Below are positions 1-6,809 of a DNA stretch of 31,438 nt, piece after piece. A model generated the notes under the pieces. It saw only the letters and a program-made list of their open reading frames with translations, did not search any database and had not been told where the DNA came from. The position numbers and the translations under genes are program-made. The DNA is from CAVXAE01 sp044225565 (GTDB lineage: Bacteria; Pseudomonadota; Gammaproteobacteria; Steroidobacterales; Steroidobacteraceae), in the NCBI GenBank assembly GCA_044225565.1, contig JBGAIL010000036.1, positions 1 through 31,438 of the forward strand. The letters are read 5' to 3'. Within the stretch, counting starts at the first letter, position 1. Every line of letters starts with the position of its first letter.

Positions 1-110
1 TTCAGGCGACCTCTCGCAGACCAGCGCCACGCGCCGCGTCGAAGCTCGCCATCGTACCTGGCTTCATCGACATGATAGGACGTCGGTCTGAATACAACGT
101 GGTAGTGATC
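1..110 (+). pseudogene. Decayed fragment of a D-aminoacylase-like gene
   Basis: Bases 5-110 align with 8708 to about 8818, inside the intact D-aminoacylase-like gene of this window (roughly its codons 59-95), in the same orientation. Bases 5-42 match 8708-8745 with a single difference. Eight bases (8746-8753 of the intact copy) are then missing, which breaks the frame. Matching resumes from base 43, through the segment encoding GFIDM, with several substitutions and a three-base insertion, and ends near base 110. The frame after the deletion runs into a TAG at 174-176. The fragment is open at the window's left edge, so more of it may lie upstream. It is a remnant of a duplicated gene and cannot encode a working enzyme. 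Confidence 0.85.
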
Positions 111-320
111 CGGCGGTTGCTGGGGGATCGACATCCCGAAGAGGTAGCGCGCCGGCGCGGCGTCTCGCATTTCTAGACGCTGCTTCGGGCGCCTCGGTTT
201 CACCGATATCGCAATCCCGCGCGGGAGTGACCTGGCGCCAGGGTGGAGGTATATCTCGTGACCTGACTTGACTCGCCGCCCGGCGATGCCCGATAACGGC
301 CGCATGGCGGCAGAACTCAA
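111..320. other. Leader region of the first sigma factor gene
   Basis: I see no convincing gene between the pseudogene and the sigma factor. The stretch holds a 10-base palindrome CCCGCGCGGG (216-225) and a perfect 12-base palindrome CCTGGCGCCAGG (231-242). The latter is followed directly by GGAGGTATAT (245-254), which resembles the GAGG-type upstream half of the elements found before the two receptor genes. A seven-codon open frame (304-324, ATG to TGA) overlaps the first bases of the sigma factor gene, but nothing shows that it is translated. Confidence 0.4.
231..242. promoter_or_regulatory. 12-bp perfect palindrome before sigma factor gene
   Basis: CCTGGCGCCAGG is its own reverse complement. 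It lies about 80 bases before the ATG of the first ECF sigma gene and three bases before a GAGGTATAT stretch. It could be an operator half or chance in GC-rich DNA; only its symmetry and location support it. Confidence 0.25.
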
Positions 321-851
321 ATGAACGGAAAGCCCGCCCCTCTTCCAGGCGGCGAGGACGCCGGCTTCATGCAGGCGCTGTCCCGGCGCCTGCGGCGCCC
401 TCTGGAGCAGTTCTTCGAGCGCCGCCTCGGCCGCAGAGCGGAAGTGGAAGACCTGGTCCAGGAGGTCTTCGAGCGGCTGCTGCGGCAGAAGAACCTCGAT
501 TCGCTGGAGCGTCTCGACGGTTATGTCTTCACCGTCGCTGCGAATCTGCTGCGCGACCGGGCGCGCAAGAGCACGGCGCAGCCCACCCAGTACGTCGCCC
601 TCGACAAAATCGCCGATCTCAGTGAGGAAATCACCCCGGAACGCGTTCTTATGGGCAAGGACGCCATGAACCGTTTCCTGGCCGCCATCGCCGAGCTGCC
701 CGAGCGCACGCGCACCATCCTGATGCTGCGCCGGTTCGAAGGGCTGGAATTCAAGGCCATCGCCCAGCAGCTCGGCATCTCGGTGAGCGCCGTCGAGAAG
801 CACATGTTGCGGGCCATGGACGATCTGTCACGGAGGCTGGATCTCGAATGA
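321..851 (+). CDS. ECF RNA polymerase sigma factor, FecI-like (module A)
   Basis: A 176-residue ECF (group IV) sigma-70 factor that would redirect RNA polymerase to a few promoters, most likely that of the adjacent receptor gene. Region 2 occupies about residues 20-90, with the acidic -10-binding segment EVEDLVQEVFERLL and the segment FTVAANLLRDRARK. Region 4 occupies about residues 115-170, with a helix-turn-helix in the stretch FKAIAQQLGISVSAVEKHM. Both are hallmarks of FecI-type factors. The gene overlaps the following anti-sigma gene by ATGA, so the two are translationally coupled. No strong ribosome binding site precedes the ATG at 321. A second ATG at 370 falls just before region 2 and is an alternative start. 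Family assignment is firm; the regulon is inferred from context. Confidence 0.93.
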   Translation: MNGKPAPLPGGEDAGFMQALSRRLRRPLEQFFERRLGRRAEVEDLVQEVFERLLRQKNLDSLERLDGYVFTVAANLLRDRARKSTAQPTQYVALDKIADLSEEITPERVLMGKDAMNRFLAAIAELPERTRTILMLRRFEGLEFKAIAQQLGISVSAVEKHMLRAMDDLSRRLDLE

Positions 852-1735
852 GCGCGCTGAAGCCGTCCGAGGTGTCCGATGACCGCTCGCAGCGCACCTG
901 GCAGGCGTTGGGGGAGGTCGCCGACCATCCCGTGGTCGCGGCGTGGCGGGATCAGGCGCGCAAGACCCGTGCACCACGGCGCATGCCGTGGGCCGTGGCT
1001 GCGGGCGTTGCAGTGGTTTCCGTCGGAGCGCTGAGCTACTGGGCATCCCATCAAAAGGGAGTGGGGGTGCCGCTTGCGGGCAAGGTGGAAAAGACGGTCG
1101 TCGTCGCGGACGGCGTGCTCGAATCCTTTGCCACCGCACGCGGCGAGCGCAGGAAGGCGTTGCTCGCGGATGGAAGCAGCATCACGCTGAACACCTCCAG
1201 TCGCGCCACGGTGGACTATCGCGGCAACTCGCGCAGCGTTCGCCTTCTGGAAGGCGAGGCCTTGTTCGAGGTCGCGAAAGATTCCCGGCGCCCCTTCGTG
1301 GTCACTGCCGCCGGCCGGCAGGTGGTCGCGCTGGGCACCGCGTTTGGAGTGCGCCTCGAAGGAACGGCGGTGCAGGTCACCCTCGTCGACGGACGGGTGG
1401 CAGTCGACAAGGTGGAGCTGGCCCCGGGGCAGCAGTGGCATGCGGAATCGGCGGGGCAGCCGGTGATCCGCGCTGTCGACGTCGCGCGGGCCACGAGCTG
1501 GAAGAACGGCTGGCTCGTGCTCAATCGCGATACGGTAAGCGATGCCGTGAGGGAAGTGAGCCGCTACACCGAAGAGCGGATCATCTGCGACGACCCCCGG
1601 CTCGCGGGCCTGCACGTGAGCGGAACGTTCCGCACAGGAGAGGTCGAGAGCTTCCTCAACGCGTTGTCGGAGATCCATCCGCTGTCCGTCGAGCGCTCGC
1701 GGCCCGGTGAGCTGCGCCTGGTGTGGCGCGAGTGA
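848..1735 (+). CDS. FecR-like anti-sigma factor (module A)
   Basis: A 295-residue inner-membrane regulator that should relay the signal from the receptor's periplasmic STN domain to the sigma factor encoded just upstream, whose gene it overlaps by four bases. A cytoplasmic stretch of about 46 residues leads to one transmembrane helix (about 47-65, WAVAAGVAVVSVGALSYW). A periplasmic FecR domain follows (about 83-185; LLADGSSITLNTSSRATVDY, LLEGEALFEV and ALGTAFGV are typical of the fold). The C-terminal segment (about 215-290, TVSDAVREVSRYTEERI) resembles the STN-like domain that ends many FecR proteins. The N-terminus lacks the clear DUF4880 motif present in the second FecR of this window (FGHWLQQDPRHRAAY), so sigma binding may use a divergent segment. 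Confidence 0.9.
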   Translation: MSALKPSEVSDDRSQRTWQALGEVADHPVVAAWRDQARKTRAPRRMPWAVAAGVAVVSVGALSYWASHQKGVGVPLAGKVEKTVVVADGVLESFATARGERRKALLADGSSITLNTSSRATVDYRGNSRSVRLLEGEALFEVAKDSRRPFVVTAAGRQVVALGTAFGVRLEGTAVQVTLVDGRVAVDKVELAPGQQWHAESAGQPVIRAVDVARATSWKNGWLVLNRDTVSDAVREVSRYTEERIICDDPRLAGLHVSGTFRTGEVESFLNALSEIHPLSVERSRPGELRLVWRE

Positions 1736-1752
1736 ACAGCGGCCGTTGATCT

Positions 1753-1783
1753 CGCAGCGGCGCTGCGCTCATTTTCGTGAGCG
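1753..1783 (+). terminator. Two abutting hairpins after fecR-like gene
   Basis: CGCAGC/GCTGCG (1753-1758 and 1762-1767, loop GGC) is followed by CGCTCA/TGAGCG (1766-1771 and 1778-1783, loop TTTTCG). They lie between the FecR stop and the proposed receptor promoter, so they could end or attenuate the regulator transcript. There is no clear run of T after the second stem, so an intrinsic terminator is only a possibility. Confidence 0.3.
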
Positions 1784-1788
1784 ATGAT

Positions 1789-1820
1789 GAGGATTTCGCC
1801 GCACGCCTCGTTCTTCCCCC
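1789..1820 (+). promoter_or_regulatory. Putative ECF-type promoter of receptor gene A
   Basis: GAGG at 1789 and CGTT at 1809 (20 bases start to start) are followed by a C-rich tract and CCACCGCG. The same arrangement with identical spacing precedes the second receptor gene (13811 and 13831). The aligned stretch shares GAGG, then T at +7, C at +8, CCG at +10 to +12, CGTT at +20 and TTCCCCC-like bases after it. ECF promoters commonly have a G-rich -35 and a CGTN -10, so this is a plausible sigma-factor target. Start-site data would be needed to confirm it. Confidence 0.45.
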
Positions 1821-1871
1821 TCGAGCCACCGCGTTTGCGGCGGCAAGTCATCCGGGGGGATCGAGAACATC

Positions 1872-4787
1872 ATGACGCTTCGCCGTAATTTCACGGGCTT
1901 CGGCCTCCTGGCGGGTTGCGCCGCGCTCGTGCTCTGCCAGGCCGCGCAGGCGCAGGAGAACGGGAAATCCGTCTACAACATTCCTGCGCAGTCGCTCGAT
2001 AGCGCGCTCACGCAATTCGGCATGCAGAGCGGGCGCCAGCTCGTCTTCGATCCGGACGTGATTCCGTCGATGACCACGCAGAGCGTGCAGGGCGAGTACA
2101 CGACGCTCAAGGCGCTGGAAATCCTGCTGAGCAACAGTGGCCTGACCTACGCGATCGACGGCAAGGACACCATCATCGTCCGCCGCATCAACTCGGCGTC
2201 GGTGGATCACGGCATCCATCTCGCCCAGGCCGGCGATCCTGCCGCAGCCCGGGCGCTGCCGGAGGAGCCGGCGGCGGCCGAGGAGCCGCAGACCATCACG
2301 ATCGTGGGCAGCTCGATCCGGTCCAGCCAGGACTATCTCGCGAACTCGCGCCCCATCCAGGTCGTCACCGCCGGGCAGTTCGAGAAGACGGCCGGCGAGA
2401 ACATCGGCGAGTTCCTGCTGAAACTGCCGGTGAACACCGGCGCCAACCTGACGCCTGCCACCGACGAGTACGGCGGCGGCTCGACGAACATCAATCTGCG
2501 CGGCCTCGGCGCGAAATACACGCTGGTGCTGGTCGACGGGCGCCGCTTCGGCGGGGAGAACTACAGCCCCGACATCGGCGCCCTGCCGGCCGAGGCGGTC
2601 GAGAGCGTGGAGATATTGAAAGGCGGCGCGTCCGCCGTGTACGGATCGGATGCCGTTGCCGGGGTGGTCAACATCCGGCTCAAGAGGAATTTCACCGGTA
2701 TCGAGCTGTACAGCTCGTATGGCGAGACGACGCGCGGCGACGCGGGCCTGTTCCGCACGGCCGCGCTCTTCGGCGTGCAGGACGAGCGCTTCAGCTTCAT
2801 GGGCAGCGTGTCCTACCAGGACCGCGGCGGGTTCACGAAATACGATCGCAAGCTCACGGCGAGCCGGGATTATCGCCCGTACGGCGGTATCGACCGCCGC
2901 AGCACCGCCGTGGGCACGCCCCACCAGATCGTGCTCGACTCCGATCCGGATACGGTCCTGAGCATCGATGTGTCGCGATTCGCGTCGGGCTACTATGGCG
3001 GCTCGCTGTCCGACTATGTGCCCTACGACCACGAGGCGCAGGCGTTCTCCTCGAACGAGATCGGCACGTACCCGGAGCAGGATCAGCTCGCAGGGCACTG
3101 GTCCGCGCAGTACCGTCTCATCGATGACCGGCTGTCGTTCTTCACGAACGGATACGTGAATCACCGCAAGCAGGAATTCCTCATCGCCCAGTCCCGTCCC
3201 GATCTGGTGGTGCCGGCGGGCAATCCGTACAACCCCTTCGGCGAGACGGTCAGCGTCAACTACCTGCTGGGCGGCGCGGAGATCGATCCGTGGAAGGGGA
3301 ACTACGACACGATGAACTTCCAGGGAACGGCCGGCCTGCAGGGCCGTGCCGGCCGCTTCAACTACGAAGTGGCCTACTCGTCGCATCGCAGGAGGATCGA
3401 CGAGACGTATTCCAACGATATCGACTTCGATGCGATCCAGGCGGCGGTCGAGCGCACCGACACGCTCGCCTTCAACCCGTTCGGCTACAACGCCAATTCC
3501 CCCGAGCAGATGGCGCTGATCACCTTGCCCGAGTACGGGGCGGACCGCATCGACCGCAACCGCAGCCTCAACGCCAGGCTCGACGGCAAGCTGTTCGACT
3601 GGTATGCCGGCGAAGCCCTGTTCGCCGTGGGCTTCGAGCATCGCAACATCGACTATCAGCTCGACCCCACCCTCATCGCGCAGACGCGCAGCACCAGCTA
3701 CCCGTCGATCTCGGAGCCGGTCTCGCGAAGCCGCAGCGTCGACGGCTGGTTCGGCGAAGTGCGCCTTCCGGTGTACGACGCCGCGGATTCCGCGGCCGTG
3801 ATCCGCTCTGCGGAGGTCACTGCGGCGGTGCGACACGAGAAATACAGCGATTTCGGCTCGTCCACCGTGTGGCAGTCGGCCGGCAAGATCGGATTTCTCG
3901 ACGACAGCTGGATGCTGCGCGCTTCGTACGCCGAATCCTTCAAGGCGCCGAGCGTGGCGGCTCTCGTCAGCCCCGCGAGCGCCTTCGAGAACGACAATTT
4001 CTACTACGACCCGGTGCGCGGCGGCGTCTTCGCCGTCGGGCTCATCGCGGGCGGCAATCCCGACCTGACGCCGGAGATGGGCAAGAGCGTCAACGTCGGG
4101 CTCGTCGCGAGGCCGCGCACATTGCCGAACGCGACCTTCACGCTCGACTACTGGACCGTGAAGCTCTCGGACGTCATCGGCCAGCCCGATGCCCAGGCGC
4201 TGCTGTTCGGCACCTCGCTGAGCGGCTCCATCACGCGCGATCCGCTCACCCAGTACCCCACGATCGACATCCGGCTCGACAACGGCGGCGAGCGCAATGT
4301 CGCCGGAGTCGACGTCGGCGGTGGATATCGCTGGGACACGCAAGCTCGCGGCTCGCTGTCTTTCGACCTGAACCTGACCCGGCTCACCCGGTTCGAGGAC
4401 GTCGCCAACGACGGTCGCAGGATCGACAACCTCGGCCTGTTCAGCAACAACCCGGGCGTCATGCCGAAGATGCGCGCGGTGCTGAGCATCGGCTGGCAGC
4501 ATCGCGGGTTCGACCTGAACGGCACGCTGCATCACATGTCCGGCTACGGCGATGTCCTGCCGGGCGTGATCGATCGCAGGGTCTCGAGCTACGACACCGT
4601 CGATCTGCAGGCGGCCTACGAGTTCGGCGACGCCGGGCGCCTCTCCGGCCTGCGCATCTACGGCGGTCTCGAGAATGCCTTCGATACGGCTCTGCCCTTC
4701 GTGGCCTCGAGCTCCGATGGCTGGGATCGGGCGCTGGCCGACTATCGCGGGCGCTACTGGTACTTCGGCCTCAAGAAGAAACTCTGA
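1872..4787 (+). CDS. TonB-dependent outer-membrane receptor with STN domain (A)
   Basis: A 971-residue outer-membrane transducer. A signal peptide (about 1-28, ending QAAQAQ) is followed by an STN signalling domain (about 33-105; YNIPAQSLDSALTQFGMQSG is diagnostic). A likely TonB box (TITIVGSSI, from residue 141) and a plug follow; the plug carries NLRGLGAKYTLVLVDGRR and VEILKGGASAVYGSDAVAGV. A long beta-barrel ends in YWYFGLKKKL. The STN domain and the preceding sigma/anti-sigma genes show a FecA-like surface-signalling circuit in which ligand binding induces the receptor's own synthesis. The next genes are peptidases, so a peptide ligand is more likely than ferric citrate, but this is inferred. 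GGGGGGA (1854-1860) precedes the ATG. The last residue is Leu rather than the commoner Phe. Confidence 0.95.
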   Translation: MTLRRNFTGFGLLAGCAALVLCQAAQAQENGKSVYNIPAQSLDSALTQFGMQSGRQLVFDPDVIPSMTTQSVQGEYTTLKALEILLSNSGLTYAIDGKDTIIVRRINSASVDHGIHLAQAGDPAAARALPEEPAAAEEPQTITIVGSSIRSSQDYLANSRPIQVVTAGQFEKTAGENIGEFLLKLPVNTGANLTPATDEYGGGSTNINLRGLGAKYTLVLVDGRRFGGENYSPDIGALPAEAVESVEILKGGASAVYGSDAVAGVVNIRLKRNFTGIELYSSYGETTRGDAGLFRTAALFGVQDERFSFMGSVSYQDRGGFTKYDRKLTASRDYRPYGGIDRRSTAVGTPHQIVLDSDPDTVLSIDVSRFASGYYGGSLSDYVPYDHEAQAFSSNEIGTYPEQDQLAGHWSAQYRLIDDRLSFFTNGYVNHRKQEFLIAQSRPDLVVPAGNPYNPFGETVSVNYLLGGAEIDPWKGNYDTMNFQGTAGLQGRAGRFNYEVAYSSHRRRIDETYSNDIDFDAIQAAVERTDTLAFNPFGYNANSPEQMALITLPEYGADRIDRNRSLNARLDGKLFDWYAGEALFAVGFEHRNIDYQLDPTLIAQTRSTSYPSISEPVSRSRSVDGWFGEVRLPVYDAADSAAVIRSAEVTAAVRHEKYSDFGSSTVWQSAGKIGFLDDSWMLRASYAESFKAPSVAALVSPASAFENDNFYYDPVRGGVFAVGLIAGGNPDLTPEMGKSVNVGLVARPRTLPNATFTLDYWTVKLSDVIGQPDAQALLFGTSLSGSITRDPLTQYPTIDIRLDNGGERNVAGVDVGGGYRWDTQARGSLSFDLNLTRLTRFEDVANDGRRIDNLGLFSNNPGVMPKMRAVLSIGWQHRGFDLNGTLHHMSGYGDVLPGVIDRRVSSYDTVDLQAAYEFGDAGRLSGLRIYGGLENAFDTALPFVASSSDGWDRALADYRGRYWYFGLKKKL

Positions 4788-4799
4788 GGCGTGCCGTCC

Positions 4800-6809
4800 G
4801 TGAAGCCCCGGATGCTGCTGGCGCTGGCCTGCACGCTCCTGCCGTTTGCGGAAAAAGCGGATGCGCGGCCGATCGAGGCCGCGGATCTGGCGCTGGAAGC
4901 GCGCCTCTCGGACGCGACGATGTCGCCGGATGGCAAGAGCATCGCGGTGATCGTCACCCGCGCGGACTTCGTGGACAACCGCTACACACGCATCCTCGTG
5001 CTCGTGGACGCGGTTTCGGGCACATCGCGCGAGCTCGCGCCGGGGCGGACCGGAGTCGGCTCACCGCAGTGGTCTCCCGGCGGCGAGAGACTGGCCTGGC
5101 TGGATGCGCCTGGTGGTGGCGAGCCGCAGATCTTCGTGACGCGCGTCGGCGATCCGGGCTCGTCACCGGAAAGCGTCACGAGCGCGGCGCAAGGGGTGGA
5201 GTCTTTCAAATGGAGCCCGGACGGCGCTTCCTTCGCGTTCGTCACTCCCGACACTCCGCCGGTCCGCGCAGGTGAGGAGCGATACAACAAGTCCTTCGAA
5301 GTGGGCGACAACGACTACCTCGCCACCTCCGCCGCCGTGTCATCGCATGTCTGGCTGGTCGGCGCGCAGGGCGGTGCTGCCCGGCGGCTGACTTCGGGAA
5401 TCGAGAGCGTCAGGCAGATCGAGTGGATGCGCGGCTCGGATGCGATCGTCTTCCTGAGCCAGCCGCGTCCCCACGACGGCGAGCTCATCAACGCGTCGAT
5501 CAAGAGTGTCGGGATCGGAAGCGGCGAGCAGCGCGTGCTGGTGCAGGGCTCGGCGGGCAACAATGCCGTTCAAGGTTTGTTCGAGCCTTCTCCGGATGGC
5601 GCGTGGCTCGCTTACTCGCGCACTCGCGGGAGCGAGCCGTCATTCCGGCCCGAGGGGATCGTCGTAATGCCTCCTTCGGGCGGCGCGAGCCGCGAGATCA
5701 CCGCGGGGATCGATCGCAGTCTCGGCGGCATGGTGTGGATGCCGGACGGGAAAAGCACGCTCGTGGCGGGGCGTGATCGGAGTCGCTTCGCGGTCTGGAT
5801 TCAGCCGCTGGAGGGCGCCGCGAGCAGGGTCGACATGGGTGCAGTCACGGACTTCCGTGGAGTGTCGGTCAGCCGTGGCGGGGCGCTGGCGCTCGTAGGC
5901 AGCGAGGCGCGCAAACCTGCCGAGCTCTACGTCATGAGCTCGATCCACTCGAGGCCGCGGCGCCTGACCCGGTTCAACGAGCACCTGGCCGCGCTCGATA
6001 CCGGGCGCATCGAGACGATGACCTGGAAGCTCGACGGCTTCGAGCAGAACGGCGTGCTGCTCCATCCACCGGGTTTCACGCCGGAGCGGAAATGGCCGCT
6101 GGTGCTGAACATCCACGGCGGGCCCATGGCGAGCTCCACCGAGGCCTTCGATGCCTTCAATCAACTGCTCGCCGCGCAGGGATGGCTGGTGTTCTGTCCC
6201 AACTACCGCGGCAGCAGCACGACCGGCGACGCGTTCCAGAGCGCGATCATCAACGATGCCGGTGACGGGCCGGGCCGCGACGTGATGGCGGGAATCGAGG
6301 CGGTGCAGGCACGCGGCATCGTCGATGCTCAACGCATCGCGGTCTCGGGCTGGTCGTACGGCGGTTATCTCACCGCATGGCTCACCGGCCACTATCAGAT
6401 CTGGCGCGCGGCGGTGGCGGGCGCTGCCGTCACCGACTGGTTCGACTGGTACAACCTCGCCGATCTGAACGTGTGGGCCGGTTACGGCCTCGGCGGCTCT
6501 CCCTGGCTCAATGGCAATGCCTTGAATTACTGGCGGCAATCGCCCATGGCATACGCGCACCGGATTCGCACTCCGACGCTGATTCTCTCCACCACCGGAG
6601 ACAGGCGCGTGACCGTCACGCAATCGTACAAGCTCTATCACGCGCTCAAGGACAACGGAGTCCCCGTCCAGTTCGTCGTGTATCCGGTCGGCGGTCATTG
6701 GCCGCAGGATCCGGTTCATCGGCGCGATCTCTACCGCCGGTGGATCGGCTGGATCGCGGAGCGATTCCGGGAGGCACCCGCGGATGGAGCCACCGAGGCG
6801 AGGCCGTGA
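4800..6809 (+). CDS. S9 prolyl-oligopeptidase-family peptidase, exported
   Basis: A secreted or periplasmic serine peptidase of about 669 residues. A short signal peptide (LLALACTLLPF...ADA) leads into a beta-propeller-like N-terminal half rich in SPDG repeats (MSPDGKS, WSPDGAS, PSPDGAW, MPDGKST). The C-terminal alpha/beta-hydrolase domain carries the nucleophile in GWSYGGY (Ser519), Asp601 in TTGDRR and His633 in GGHWPQ. This is the S9 catalytic triad in normal order and spacing. The family trims short peptides, and some members open lasso peptides. GTG at 4800 is preferred because GAGG at 4786-4789 sits ten bases before it; GTG at 4791 is too close to that site and ATG at 4812 is a further option. 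The gene follows the receptor by about a dozen bases and overlaps the next gene by GTGA, indicating one transcript. Confidence 0.92.
   Translation: MKPRMLLALACTLLPFAEKADARPIEAADLALEARLSDATMSPDGKSIAVIVTRADFVDNRYTRILVLVDAVSGTSRELAPGRTGVGSPQWSPGGERLAWLDAPGGGEPQIFVTRVGDPGSSPESVTSAAQGVESFKWSPDGASFAFVTPDTPPVRAGEERYNKSFEVGDNDYLATSAAVSSHVWLVGAQGGAARRLTSGIESVRQIEWMRGSDAIVFLSQPRPHDGELINASIKSVGIGSGEQRVLVQGSAGNNAVQGLFEPSPDGAWLAYSRTRGSEPSFRPEGIVVMPPSGGASREITAGIDRSLGGMVWMPDGKSTLVAGRDRSRFAVWIQPLEGAASRVDMGAVTDFRGVSVSRGGALALVGSEARKPAELYVMSSIHSRPRRLTRFNEHLAALDTGRIETMTWKLDGFEQNGVLLHPPGFTPERKWPLVLNIHGGPMASSTEAFDAFNQLLAAQGWLVFCPNYRGSSTTGDAFQSAIINDAGDGPGRDVMAGIEAVQARGIVDAQRIAVSGWSYGGYLTAWLTGHYQIWRAAVAGAAVTDWFDWYNLADLNVWAGYGLGGSPWLNGNALNYWRQSPMAYAHRIRTPTLILSTTGDRRVTVTQSYKLYHALKDNGVPVQFVVYPVGGHWPQDPVHRRDLYRRWIGWIAERFREAPADGATEARP

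Noticed and set aside
1848..4535. 895-codon open frame on the minus strand opposite receptor A
   Set aside because: It mirrors a well-supported receptor gene, is rich in Arg/Ala/Val/Asp without domain pattern, and is the usual antisense shadow in GC-rich DNA.
321..4787. Ferric-citrate (fecIRA) transport locus
   Set aside because: Regulatory architecture matches, but no fecBCDE-type ABC importer is present and the downstream genes are peptidases.
6377..6805. Upstream in-frame extension of the M28 gene
   Set aside because: The extension lies within the S9 catalytic domain and reads as random Arg-rich sequence; the signal peptide begins at the GTG at 6806.
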